Position numbers and translations under genes: made by a program. Positions 1 through 7,310 of a stretch of DNA of 24,685 bases are shown piece after piece. The stretch is from positions 1-24,685 of the forward strand of contig CAYLPT010000102.1 in assembly GCA_964385645.1 (NCBI GenBank). Direction: 5' to 3'. Below the pieces are notes generated by a model, which did no database searches, was not told where the DNA came from, and was given only the letters and a program-made list of their open reading frames with translations. The number at the start of each line of letters is the position of its first letter. The first letter of the stretch is position 1. This DNA comes from CAYLPT01 sp964385645 (GTDB lineage: Bacteria > Armatimonadota > Hebobacteria > Hebobacterales > Hebobacteraceae).

Positions 1-558
1 CCACTGACCGGCCGCCGTCCCCACCCGCTCCACCTCCAGCCCGAGCAGGTTCTTGGTGGAGAGCAGCCACGCCGGCGCGCTCACCCCGGCGCCCCCCAGC
101 GCGCGCACCACCGCCTCCACCCGGAGCGCGTCGAGCACCCAGTTGATGACTACGTTGAAGGCCCCGAACTCGGGGTTGTACAGCGCCTTCCACAGCAGCA
201 TTAGCGCCACGCCGCTGGTGAAAGTGGGCAGGTAGAACAGCGTCCGATATACGACGATCCCTCGCAGCCGCTGGCTCAGTAGTATCGCCAGCAACAGCGA
301 ACCAGCGATTGCCACCGGCATACCGAGCATCAGGTAGACGGTGTTGATGGAGTAGAGCCAGAACTCCCGATCCCGCGCCAGCTCCACGAAGTTGCCGAAC
401 CGAATCCAGTGGAACGGGATGGTGCGGTGAAGGTGCCAGTTCGAGAAGCTGAGCGCGAGGGAGAAGAGCACCGGCCCCGCGGTGAACACCAGGAATCCCA
501 GCAGGTTGGGCAGCAGGAAGCCGACCGCCGCCCTGAGCTCGTGGCGCCGCGCCTTCAT
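1..558 (-). CDS. Sugar ABC transporter permease, MalF/UgpA type (partial, C-terminus beyond window)
   Basis: This is an inner-membrane permease subunit of a carbohydrate ABC importer. Translating leftward from the ATG at 558 gives 186 codons that stay open to the window edge, so the C-terminal part, including the EAA loop that contacts the ATPase, is missing. Visible features are an N-terminal membrane helix (LLPNLLGFLVFTAGPVLFSL), the family-typical run GNFVEL...EFWLYSINTVYLM, a second helix (MLGMPVAIAGSLLLAILLS) and RTLFYLPTFTSGVALMLLW, all matching MalF/UgpA permeases. The start overlaps the stop of the solute-binding protein by one base (TGATG), indicating translational coupling. A GGGAGAG ribosome-binding site lies about 10 bases upstream. 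The substrate is unknown; the second permease and the ATPase are not in view. Confidence 0.88.
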   Translation of the reverse strand, partial: MKARRHELRAAVGFLLPNLLGFLVFTAGPVLFSLALSFSNWHLHRTIPFHWIRFGNFVELARDREFWLYSINTVYLMLGMPVAIAGSLLLAILLSQRLRGIVVYRTLFYLPTFTSGVALMLLWKALYNPEFGAFNVVINWVLDALRVEAVVRALGGAGVSAPAWLLSTKNLLGLEVERVGTAAGQW

Positions 559-1904
559 CACGGCCGGTCTCTCCCGGTGAGCTCGCGGTAGCGGGCCCGC
601 AGCTCCGGATCCATCTCCAGGGTCTTGGCGATCGCCTCATTCACCTCCCGGGCCGCGTCGCGCATGGCCTGGGCCACCGGCTTCTGGTCGTTCTTCACCA
701 GGTCGAGCTGCCGCTCGATGATGCGGGAGGCGGTCTGCCCGTTGATGAAGGGGCTGGTGTCATCCGTCTGGGCGTACTTGATGACTTCCCGCCACACCTC
801 GTTGTAGTCCTCCTCGGGGTGGTCGGGGTTGTGGAGGAACTCGGGGGTATAGGTGTAGCGGATCACCGCCGACACCGCGTCCGCCTGCCGGTTGATGAGG
901 TCGTTGTACTCCTTGCCGGCCTGGTAGAGCAGAAAGTCAAGCGCCTGCTCGCGCCGGGGGCTGTGCGCGTTGACGATGGTCGCGCGGCCGTAGGCTCGGA
1001 AGACCCGCCGCTTTGCATGCGGGCACTCCACCACCCCCAGGTTCAGCCCCTCGTAGTCCCGCAGTGTGCACAGCCACCAGCGGCCCCCCAGCGCCATCGC
1101 GCCCCGGCCCGCGCCGAAGTGGGTGATCGTCCCCGATCCCCAGCCGCCCTGGGTGGCCATCACCGCCTCGTCCACCGGCGTGGGCATCACCCGGTGCTTG
1201 TACATCAGATCGTGAAGGAACTGGATCGCGCCGATCGCCTCCGGGCCGTCAATGATGCAGCGCGTCCCGTCCGGCGTGTAGACATTCCCGCCCCACTGCA
1301 TGATGAACTGCGGCCACTGCCACCAGTCGCACAAAAAGCCGAACTGCTTGGGCCGGCCCCGCTCGTCCCGCAGCGTCAGCCGCTTCGCCACGGGCAGGAA
1401 CTCCTCCCACGTCCACGGCCCCTCGGGGTAGGGCTCGCCCGCGGCGTCGAAGAGGTCCTTGTTGATCCACAGCGCGTCCACCGCCACATTCGCCGGGAAA
1501 CCATAGACGCGGCCCTCCCGCATCGCCGTGGGCAGGATCGCCGGCCACACCTCCTCCTCCACGTTCACGCCCCGCTTCGCCAGCTCCTCCGTCACATCCC
1601 ACGCCACCCCCGAGCGGACGAACGCGTCGAGCTGCCACGGGTTGAAGCAGTCGAACACATCCGGCCCCACCCCCGCCAGGCACTGCAAGATCACCTTCTC
1701 CATTCCCGCGGTGGGGTCCAGCCTCATGTCATACTGCGGGTGCAGCTCGTTGAACAACGCGATCTGCTCCCGCCTCGCCGGGTTGTCGTCGCTGACCCAC
1801 ACCAGCGGGGTCGCCCCCTCCCGCCCCGGCGCCGGCCGGATCAGCCACGCGATCCCCGACAGCGCCGCCAGCGCGCAAAACGTCGCCGCGAAGAACGCCC
1901 TCAC
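558..1904 (-). CDS. Extracellular solute-binding protein, family 1 (sugar ABC transporter)
   Basis: This 448-residue protein should capture a sugar or oligosaccharide outside the membrane and deliver it to the neighbouring permease. The N-terminus has a hydrophobic export segment (AATFCALAALSGIAWLI, about residues 7-23) with no convincing lipobox, so it may be a signal anchor or a cleaved signal peptide. Family-1 hallmarks are LFNELHPQYDMRLDP near residue 50, VDALWINKDLFDAAG near 145, PWTWEEFLPVAKRLT, and a late GRGAMALGGRWWL. The start is GTG and overlaps the TGA of the upstream glycosidase gene (GTGA), so translation is probably coupled. The whole operon reads leftward. Family and role are clear; the ligand cannot be told from sequence, although the two enzyme genes upstream suggest a plant- or microbe-derived glycoside. 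Confidence 0.9.
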   Translation of the reverse strand: MRAFFAATFCALAALSGIAWLIRPAPGREGATPLVWVSDDNPARREQIALFNELHPQYDMRLDPTAGMEKVILQCLAGVGPDVFDCFNPWQLDAFVRSGVAWDVTEELAKRGVNVEEEVWPAILPTAMREGRVYGFPANVAVDALWINKDLFDAAGEPYPEGPWTWEEFLPVAKRLTLRDERGRPKQFGFLCDWWQWPQFIMQWGGNVYTPDGTRCIIDGPEAIGAIQFLHDLMYKHRVMPTPVDEAVMATQGGWGSGTITHFGAGRGAMALGGRWWLCTLRDYEGLNLGVVECPHAKRRVFRAYGRATIVNAHSPRREQALDFLLYQAGKEYNDLINRQADAVSAVIRYTYTPEFLHNPDHPEEDYNEVWREVIKYAQTDDTSPFINGQTASRIIERQLDLVKNDQKPVAQAMRDAAREVNEAIAKTLEMDPELRARYRELTGRDRP

Positions 1905-3442
1905 GCCCCCGCCCCTTCCGCCCGCCTAACCACCACCGCGCAGGGGTCGGCCCGCTCCGGCAGCGGGTTCTCAAGTGGCGTCGCGAAGTCTCCGCCGGCC
2001 ACCGTCGTCCTCGCTTCGTCACCCGTGTATACGTCCAGCCAGAGGCAATCGGCCTCCGCCGCTCCCAGGTCGGTAAGGTCGAGCGCCGTGTCGCCGCCCT
2101 CGGGCAGGAAGACCAGATACTGCCGGCCCGGCTCCGCCAGGCAGAAGCCGCGCCGCACCAGCTCGTTGTCCGGGCTCATGGCGTTGATGTCGAGGGAAGC
2201 CAGCAGGTCGGCGAGATACCGGTAGCGCCGCCAGCCCGGCGGCTCCGGCTCCCATTTCACGAGGTCCCAGGCTGCGTTCGTGTAGTAGTAACAGGGGTAT
2301 CCACCGCCAAGGTAGATCGCGTACGTCCACACCAGGATCGTTGGCCAGGGTCGCGTCGTACCGCTCCGGTACGTTCGAATCGGCTCCGCGCCCTCCTCGT
2401 AGCCGTACTCGATGTTCATGTACGGCCGCGCCCGGCCGCGCCAGCGGCGGACCGCCTCCCGGTTGTACTCGCCGACGTCGCCCAGGTGCACCTGATCGGA
2501 CACGAAGTCCGCCGCCTCGTCCGGCGGCGACTCCCGGCCCGCCGAGTCCGCCTCCGGGTCGTGCACCGTGACCAGGTGCCCGTGGGCGTCCGAGCGGCGG
2601 ATCAGCGCCATGCGGTCGAGCGTGTACTCGTGCCCGCCGGTCTCCCGCGCCAGATGGTAGCTCTCCTTGCCCACATCCCACACCAGGTTCCCGAACGCCT
2701 GGTAGCGCGCGACCACGTAGCGCCAGTAGCGGTCGTCCTCCGCTGAGCGCCGCGGGGGCCAGTTCACGCGCTTGTTCTGCACCTGCAGCATCAGGTGTAC
2801 GACCATCCCCCGGCTCTGGAGATGGCGCATTACCTCATCGAGGCCCTGGAAGAAGCCGACGTTCAGGCGCGTGTGGTCCGGCTCCTCGTTGCTGCCCTCG
2901 AAAACGTAGCGCGCGGGCGGCGCGAACAGCCAGCCCGGCGTCGGTTCGGCGAAGCCGGTGTGCGCGTACACGTTCGTCACCAGGTAGTTGAACCCCCGCT
3001 CGGCCAGCAGGTCCACGAGTTGCCGAAAGCGCGCCGGGTCCGCCTGCTGTACCGCGAACAGCCAGTCGCACTCGAAGCCCAACGGCACGAACGGCGTCCC
3101 GTCCGCGAAAGCGAACCGCCGAGGGTGCGCGGGGTCGAGCCCAAGCGTCCCGTGCACCCCAGCGTCGTCGTTGGGCGTGCAGCGCAAGCGCAGCTCCACC
3201 CGATCGAGGGCCGGCTCGTCGGACGTCGTCCTGCCCCGCCACTCGCCCTCCCGCGGAGGCGAGACGCGGATCACCCACCGGCCCTCCCCGTCGTAGAAGC
3301 CCGGCACCGATCCGAGGCGCGCTCCCGACTCGTGCGTCAGCTCCGCCTCGAGCGTGACGAGGAACGGATTCGCGCGCCCCGTCGGGCCCTCAAGGACGAG
3401 GTCGCACACGTGATACTGCGGCACCGTCGCCTCAACCATCAT
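1901..3442 (-). CDS. DUF5060/apiosidase-like glycoside hydrolase
   Basis: This 513-residue protein is likely a glycosidase of clan GH-A architecture. The N-terminal part (residues 5-105) resembles the DUF5060 beta-sandwich (GRANPFLVTLEAEL, PGFYDGEGRWVIRVSPPREG). It is followed by a DUF4038-like entry to a TIM barrel (FAFADGTPFVPLGFECDWLF, about 130-150). Candidate catalytic glutamates are the acid/base in GNLVWDVGKES (near residue 260) and the nucleophile in YMNIEYGYEEG (near 345). No signal peptide is visible, so it probably acts in the cytoplasm on imported substrate. I chose the ATG at 3442 because AAGGAAGG lies seven bases upstream and domain homology begins there; the frame is open to 3805 but that stretch overlaps the preceding gene. 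The stop overlaps the solute-binding protein start. Substrate is unknown; apiosides or rhamnogalacturonan fragments are guesses. Confidence 0.82.
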   Translation of the reverse strand: MMVEATVPQYHVCDLVLEGPTGRANPFLVTLEAELTHESGARLGSVPGFYDGEGRWVIRVSPPREGEWRGRTTSDEPALDRVELRLRCTPNDDAGVHGTLGLDPAHPRRFAFADGTPFVPLGFECDWLFAVQQADPARFRQLVDLLAERGFNYLVTNVYAHTGFAEPTPGWLFAPPARYVFEGSNEEPDHTRLNVGFFQGLDEVMRHLQSRGMVVHLMLQVQNKRVNWPPRRSAEDDRYWRYVVARYQAFGNLVWDVGKESYHLARETGGHEYTLDRMALIRRSDAHGHLVTVHDPEADSAGRESPPDEAADFVSDQVHLGDVGEYNREAVRRWRGRARPYMNIEYGYEEGAEPIRTYRSGTTRPWPTILVWTYAIYLGGGYPCYYYTNAAWDLVKWEPEPPGWRRYRYLADLLASLDINAMSPDNELVRRGFCLAEPGRQYLVFLPEGGDTALDLTDLGAAEADCLWLDVYTGDEARTTVAGGDFATPLENPLPERADPCAVVVRRAEGAGA

Positions 3443-3453
3443 CGAACCTTCCT

Positions 3454-4971
3454 TCACCGCCCCTTTCGCACGACCTCGACCTCGAGCACGTCGGGGTTTG
3501 CGCCCGCCTGCGTGAGCGGCACCCGCCAGGTCATAATCTCGTGCCGCGGATAGTCGCCACCTTGCTGCCCGATCCGAACCTCCCATTCGCCGAAGTCGTA
3601 CACCAGGTGGTCGCCGTCGCCGACCAGCCCGGCCAGCGCCTGCCGCAGCTCGGCCGTCACCGGCCCGCCGCAGAAGCACTCGTAGTGCAGCCGATAGAAC
3701 TCCGGCACCGCCAGCCAGGCCCCGGCGCCGTCGGCCACCCGCGTGATCTCCCGCACCTGCCGCAGCCCCGACTCCGCCGGCGCCAGCCGCGGCGGGAGCA
3801 CGCACAGCGCGCCCTCCCGCACCCGCCGGCCCACCGCCTGCAGCGTGGCCTCGCTTACCTTCACCCCTGTCAGGAAGATCAGCCGCAGCCCCTCTAGCGT
3901 CTCGTAGCCCACCTCATCGTCGTAGACGACCACGTTGTCCAGGGGCACGAAGAGGGTGCGGCCGCCGAAGCGCCGCGCCTCCCACTGGTGGGACAGTGAA
4001 TCGGTGCGCACGAACCCATGGGAGAGCAGGCTCCAGATGCTCAGCCACTCCGCGTTCTCCTCCTCCGCCGGCACATGCCCGTACAGCGGCCCGGGGAACT
4101 CGCCCAGGTAGCGCTGGCGCACGTCGAAGCAGGTGTCGTCGAAGCGGACGATGGCCGTGCGCGGCCGCAGGTCGCGCCAGGTGAAGGGGCGCGGGTGGGC
4201 CGGCACGCAGTCGCGGATGAAGTCCGCGTAGGCCGCCTCGATGGCGTCCCCCACCGGATGGCCCCGCGCCCAGCGCGCGCCGCCCTCGACGTAGATCTGG
4301 CTGGCGCCAGACCAGTAGGCGAGCAGCAGGGCCGAGCGGAACCGCTCCGCCGAGTGCCCGATCGCCTCGTTGTGCCACCAGTAGTCCACATCCACCCAGA
4401 GGTCCACGCCGTACTGGCGCGCCGCGCCCATCGCCACCGCCAGCATCGCCGGCCCGCAGGTCTCCTTCAGGATCTTCGGGCTCACGTTCAGCCCCGCCCG
4501 CGCTGCGGTGTGCATCATCACGGGGAACAGAAACTCCACCGCGGGCGCTTTGCCTCCGACCGTGCAGGCCTCGCGCCGACTCCGCAGGGCGGACAGCACC
4601 GCTCGCTGTGCCGAGATCAGGTCCATCCCCTCGGTCTCGGTCAGGAAGTGCTCGTCCTCGTATCCGTAGTAGTCCACCACCGGCCAGTGGGCGTTGAGCT
4701 GCATGTGGTCGGCCTCGTCGAGCATGAAGCCCAGGAACCATGGGCGTCCCGCCAGCCGCTCCTTCAGCTCCGCCGGCGGCGTCCATCCGATGGGCGCTCG
4801 CTCGAAGTTCAGCACGTATCGCAGCCCCGCCCCCTCGCACGCGTCCAGGGCCGGGGGCAGCAGGTCCGACTGCCCCCCGAAGTGCAGGTCCACGAAGTCC
4901 ACCCCAAAGGGTCCCGCGCGGGCCACCGCGTCTTGGGCGCCCGTAGTCAGACCGAACAGAGGCCTCCCCAT
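3454..4971 (-). CDS. Uncharacterised TIM-barrel-like protein of the sugar-uptake operon
   Basis: I do not recognise a named family for this 505-residue protein. Several acidic/aromatic motifs look like those of glycoside-hydrolase barrels: GVDFVDLHFGG near residue 23, WFLGFMLDEADH near 80, VDLWVDVDYWWHNEA near 190 and SQIYVEGGARW near 225. The C-terminal third (VPLDNVVVYDDEVGYETLEGLRLIFLTG and onward) reads like a Rossmann-like or beta-galactosidase trimerisation-like domain. No signal peptide is seen. The ATG at 4971 has a GAGGAG ribosome-binding site six bases upstream. It is the first clear gene of the leftward operon, ending 11 bases before the DUF5060 gene, whose ribosome-binding site overlaps this stop. 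Context suggests a glycosidase or sugar-processing enzyme; that function is inferred. Confidence 0.7.
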   Translation of the reverse strand: MGRPLFGLTTGAQDAVARAGPFGVDFVDLHFGGQSDLLPPALDACEGAGLRYVLNFERAPIGWTPPAELKERLAGRPWFLGFMLDEADHMQLNAHWPVVDYYGYEDEHFLTETEGMDLISAQRAVLSALRSRREACTVGGKAPAVEFLFPVMMHTAARAGLNVSPKILKETCGPAMLAVAMGAARQYGVDLWVDVDYWWHNEAIGHSAERFRSALLLAYWSGASQIYVEGGARWARGHPVGDAIEAAYADFIRDCVPAHPRPFTWRDLRPRTAIVRFDDTCFDVRQRYLGEFPGPLYGHVPAEEENAEWLSIWSLLSHGFVRTDSLSHQWEARRFGGRTLFVPLDNVVVYDDEVGYETLEGLRLIFLTGVKVSEATLQAVGRRVREGALCVLPPRLAPAESGLRQVREITRVADGAGAWLAVPEFYRLHYECFCGGPVTAELRQALAGLVGDGDHLVYDFGEWEVRIGQQGGDYPRHEIMTWRVPLTQAGANPDVLEVEVVRKGR

Positions 4972-4982
4972 GCGCGTCTCCT

Positions 4983-5125
4983 CTACGGTGTGCCGAGGGC
5001 GCCGGCGGCGCGGCCAGCCAGCTCGGCAACGTCGTAGGCATCCAGAACCGGCACCGACTGCGAAAACTCAGCTGCCGCGGGCACTGGCTCCCCTCCCCGC
5101 TCAACCACCAGTCGCGGCCAGGACA
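4983..5125 (-). pseudogene. Possible 3' remnant of a coding sequence upstream of the sugar operon
   Basis: The minus-strand frame ending at 4983 closes with about 47 codons that look protein-like (SWPRLVVERGGEPVP, then SVPVLDAYDVAELAGR). The stop sits just before the ribosome-binding site of the next gene, as a genuine operon gene would. Upstream of about 5125 the same frame becomes an Arg/Ser-rich low-complexity string unlike protein. I read this as the tail of a lost gene, perhaps an oxidoreductase judging from the VLDAYD segment, but this is weak. Confidence 0.25.
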
Positions 5126-5483
5126 CGGGTTCTCCCTGCCCCGCCGCCCTCCTCTGGCCTCTCCTGCTGGCGCAGGTTCGGTTGCTGCGGGTCCTCAGGT
5201 TCCGAGACCGCGCCGCTGCGTCTGCGCGCCTCTGCGGTTCGGTCCGACCCCCCAGAAGCGCCATTGGCTTCACGGCCACCGCTTGACAAGCCGCGATCAG
5301 GGGACTCCCTCACGGAGGCGCCTCAGCGACGCTTCTCCCCGCTCACCATCTTGTGCATTCAACCGAACGAAGGATGTTCCACATGCAAGACTAACGAGCG
5401 CTCTATTGGATGACAATCATGAGCCAGGTCGCGCGCCACACCCACGCTGGTGCTCGGTTCACACATCGCGCTCCCCGTACGGT
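5126..5483. other. Intergenic region without a recognisable gene
   Basis: About 360 bases between the sugar operon and the asnB-like promoter hold no ORF I can support. On the minus strand, 5220-5239 reads like the ACCGCAGAGGCGC-type intergenic motif often seen in GC-rich environmental genomes. A short dyad ATGT-TCC-ACAT lies at 5384-5394, and a weak minus-strand promoter candidate (TTGTCA, 17 bases, TAGTCT) is nearby, which could drive the sugar operon. None of these is strong enough to stand alone. Confidence 0.4.
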
Positions 5484-5513
5484 TTGACCCGCGCGTCGCT
5501 TCTCTGGTATACT
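5484..5513 (+). promoter_or_regulatory. Strong sigma-70 type promoter with extended -10
   Basis: TTGACC at 5484-5489 and TATACT at 5508-5513 are separated by 18 bases, and TGG immediately precedes the -10 (extended TGn). Transcription should start near 5520, leaving about 255 bases of leader before the asnB-like gene. It is one of the best promoter matches in the window. Confidence 0.75.
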
Positions 5514-5531
5514 ACGGACAGAGTGTGTTGA

Positions 5532-5643
5532 ACAGCGAGGGAACCCGACCGCGCACGCTGGTCGGTGGGGCTCACCGAGGCAACCACCTCTGTCGTCCCT
5601 CTGTCGAAGGCTTGAGGCGGGAGCGGCGCGATCTCCGTCCCGC
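5532..5643 (+). ncRNA. Structured leader RNA or small RNA upstream of the asnB-like gene
   Basis: The transcript from the promoter at 5484-5513 can fold into a closed domain. ACAG (5532-5535) plus AGGGA (5538-5542) pair with TCCCT and CTGT (5596-5604), leaving a two-base bulge. Inside are a hairpin CCGACC/GGTCGG (5545-5550 with 5560-5565) and GAGG/CCTC (5577-5580 with 5587-5590). A further hairpin GCGGGA-CGG/CCG-TCCCGC follows (5617-5626 with 5635-5643). It matches no RNA family I can name; 6S, SRP RNA and known glutamine motifs do not fit. It could be a cis-regulatory leader or an independent small RNA. Confidence 0.4.
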
Positions 5644-5775
5644 TGTCCATCGAAGCGTCTGCTCGGCGGGGGCCGCTCGGGCGCTCCGTGAGCCCCTCTC
5701 GCGTGTCTTCAGCAAGACCTGGCCCCGCGCCGGCCGTCAGTCGCCGCGGGTCCGCGAGCTAAGGAGCGATGCTGC

Positions 5776-7245
5776 ATGGCTGGTATCGTTGGCATAGCCG
5801 CCCCTGACCACGACCAACAGGTCGGCGCGGCCCTGGACAAGATCGAGCACCGCGGAGGGGCGGGCAGACTCGTCCACAGCCCCCAAGGAGCCACCGTCGG
5901 CGAGGTCTGGCCGGCCGCCCAGGAGCTCTACGCGCAGGGCATCGGCCGCACCGGGGTGGTGCTCGACGGCGAGGTGCACAACTGGCAGGAGCTCGCCCCT
6001 GACGCCGAGACCCCGCTAGCGGCCCTCGCCGCGGCCTACCGCGCCCGGGGCCCCGGCTTCGTGCGGGAGCTCGACGGGCCCTTCGCGCTCGCCATCGCGG
6101 GGCCGGAGGGGCTGTTCCTGGCCCGCGATGTACTCGGCAAGTCACCCCTGTACCACGGCGTGCACCAGGGACGGCGCTGCTTCGCCTCCGAGCTCAAGGC
6201 GCTCCTCGAGTGGCCCGGCTCGCCAGCCAGCGAGCTGGCCGAGTTCCCACCCGGGCACTACTACCACCCGGAAGCCGGCCTGGTCAGGTATGACACGATC
6301 GAGAAGCACGCTGCCCTCGATCTGCCCGAGGAGCAGATCGCCCAAGAGCTGCGCGCGCGACTCGAGGCCTCCGTTGCCAAGCGGACCGGCGCCGGGGAGA
6401 CCGGGGCCTGGCTGTCTGGCGGGCTCGACTCCGCCACCATGGCCGCGCTCGCCGCCCGGCGCAACGGCCGGCTGCACACCTTCGCGGTGGGCGTCGAGGG
6501 CGCGCCCGACCTCGAGTACGCGCAGGCCGTCGCCGATCACATCGGCGCCGAGCACCACGTGCTGCTGGTGAGCCTCGAGGACATGCTCGCCGCGCTCCCC
6601 GAGGTCCTCTACCACCTGGAGTCCTTCGACCGCTTGCTCGTGCGCTCGAGCGTGATGAACTACCTTGTGGGCCGGATGGCTGCCGAGTACGTCCCGGCGG
6701 TGCTCTCCGGCGAGGGCGGCGATGAGCTCTTCGCCGGCTACTCCTACCTCAAGCAACTCGAGCCCGAGGAGCTGCCAGATGAGCTGGTGGATATCACCCG
6801 CCGGCTCCACAACACGGCGCTCCAGCGGGTGGACAGGTGCTCGGCGAGCCACGGGCTCGTCGCGCGGACGGGCTTCCTGGACCGAGAGGTGGTGGCCTTA
6901 GCGCTACGCATTCCGGTGGAGATGAAACTCTACACGGGCTCCCGGGCTGCACAGCCCGTGGAGAAGTGGATCCTGCGCCGCGCCATGGAGGGGCTGCTGC
7001 CCGACAAGGTCGTCACCCGCACGAAGGCGAAGTTCTGGGAAGGCGCGGGGGTCGGGGACCTGATGGCCGCCCACGCGGACCAGGTGATCTCCGACGCGGA
7101 GTTCTCGCGCAGCCGTCGGCTCCCTGATGGCACCGAGCTCGCGGGCAAAGAGGACCTCTACTACTACCGCATCTTCAGGGAACGCTTCGGCGACGCGTTC
7201 GACCCCGCGCTGGTAGGCAGAACCAAGAGTGTCGCGGTCGTCTGA
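5776..7245 (+). CDS. Asparagine synthetase-like protein with an inactivated glutaminase domain
   Basis: This 489-residue protein has the two-domain asparagine synthetase B layout. The N-terminal class-II glutamine amidotransferase fold spans about residues 1-185 (EHRGGAGR, LDGEVHNWQEL, ELDGPFALAIAG, ARDVLGKSPLYHG). The C-terminal ATP-pyrophosphatase domain has the PP-loop SGGLDSATMAAL near residue 214 and LSGEGGDELFAGYSYL near 310. AsnB normally begins Met-Cys-Gly-Ile with Cys2 as the glutaminase nucleophile; here the codons read ATG GCT GGT ATC, so residue 2 is Ala. The NGE motif that binds glutamine is DGE. Glutamine hydrolysis is therefore unlikely; the enzyme may use free ammonia or catalyse another adenylation-dependent amidation. 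The start is fixed by AAGGAG at 5761-5766. At 489 residues it is shorter than typical AsnB, and it stands alone. Confidence 0.85.
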   Translation: MAGIVGIAAPDHDQQVGAALDKIEHRGGAGRLVHSPQGATVGEVWPAAQELYAQGIGRTGVVLDGEVHNWQELAPDAETPLAALAAAYRARGPGFVRELDGPFALAIAGPEGLFLARDVLGKSPLYHGVHQGRRCFASELKALLEWPGSPASELAEFPPGHYYHPEAGLVRYDTIEKHAALDLPEEQIAQELRARLEASVAKRTGAGETGAWLSGGLDSATMAALAARRNGRLHTFAVGVEGAPDLEYAQAVADHIGAEHHVLLVSLEDMLAALPEVLYHLESFDRLLVRSSVMNYLVGRMAAEYVPAVLSGEGGDELFAGYSYLKQLEPEELPDELVDITRRLHNTALQRVDRCSASHGLVARTGFLDREVVALALRIPVEMKLYTGSRAAQPVEKWILRRAMEGLLPDKVVTRTKAKFWEGAGVGDLMAAHADQVISDAEFSRSRRLPDGTELAGKEDLYYYRIFRERFGDAFDPALVGRTKSVAVV

Positions 7246-7259
7246 GGTCCGGGACCTGG

Positions 7260-7292
7260 CCCCAGGCCACCTGGCGGCCTGCCACCTTGGGG
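7260..7292. terminator. Possible bidirectional terminator hairpin between asnB-like gene and fliG
   Basis: CCCCAGG (7260-7266) can pair with CTTGGGG (7286-7292), with one G-T pair, around a GC-rich loop. It lies between the two convergent stops at 7245 and 7311. No T-tract follows on either strand, so termination is inferred from position and folding only. Confidence 0.3.
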
Positions 7293-7310
7293 AGAGCGGC
7301 TGAGGCGCGC

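Noticed and set aside
819..2225. Long plus-strand open frame opposite the solute-binding protein and glycosidase
   Set aside because: Composition is Arg/His/Pro-rich without domain signal; it is the antisense shadow of clearly coding minus-strand genes in high-GC DNA. The same applies to 10433-12055, 13476-14897 and 20587-21375.
4983..5279. Complete 98-residue gene
   Set aside because: The first half is Arg/Ser-rich, coincides with a common intergenic motif and has no ribosome-binding site; only the last part looks protein-like.
5283..5288. Perfect TTGACA as a -35 element
   Set aside because: No acceptable -10 lies 16-19 bases downstream, and a far better promoter follows at 5484-5513.
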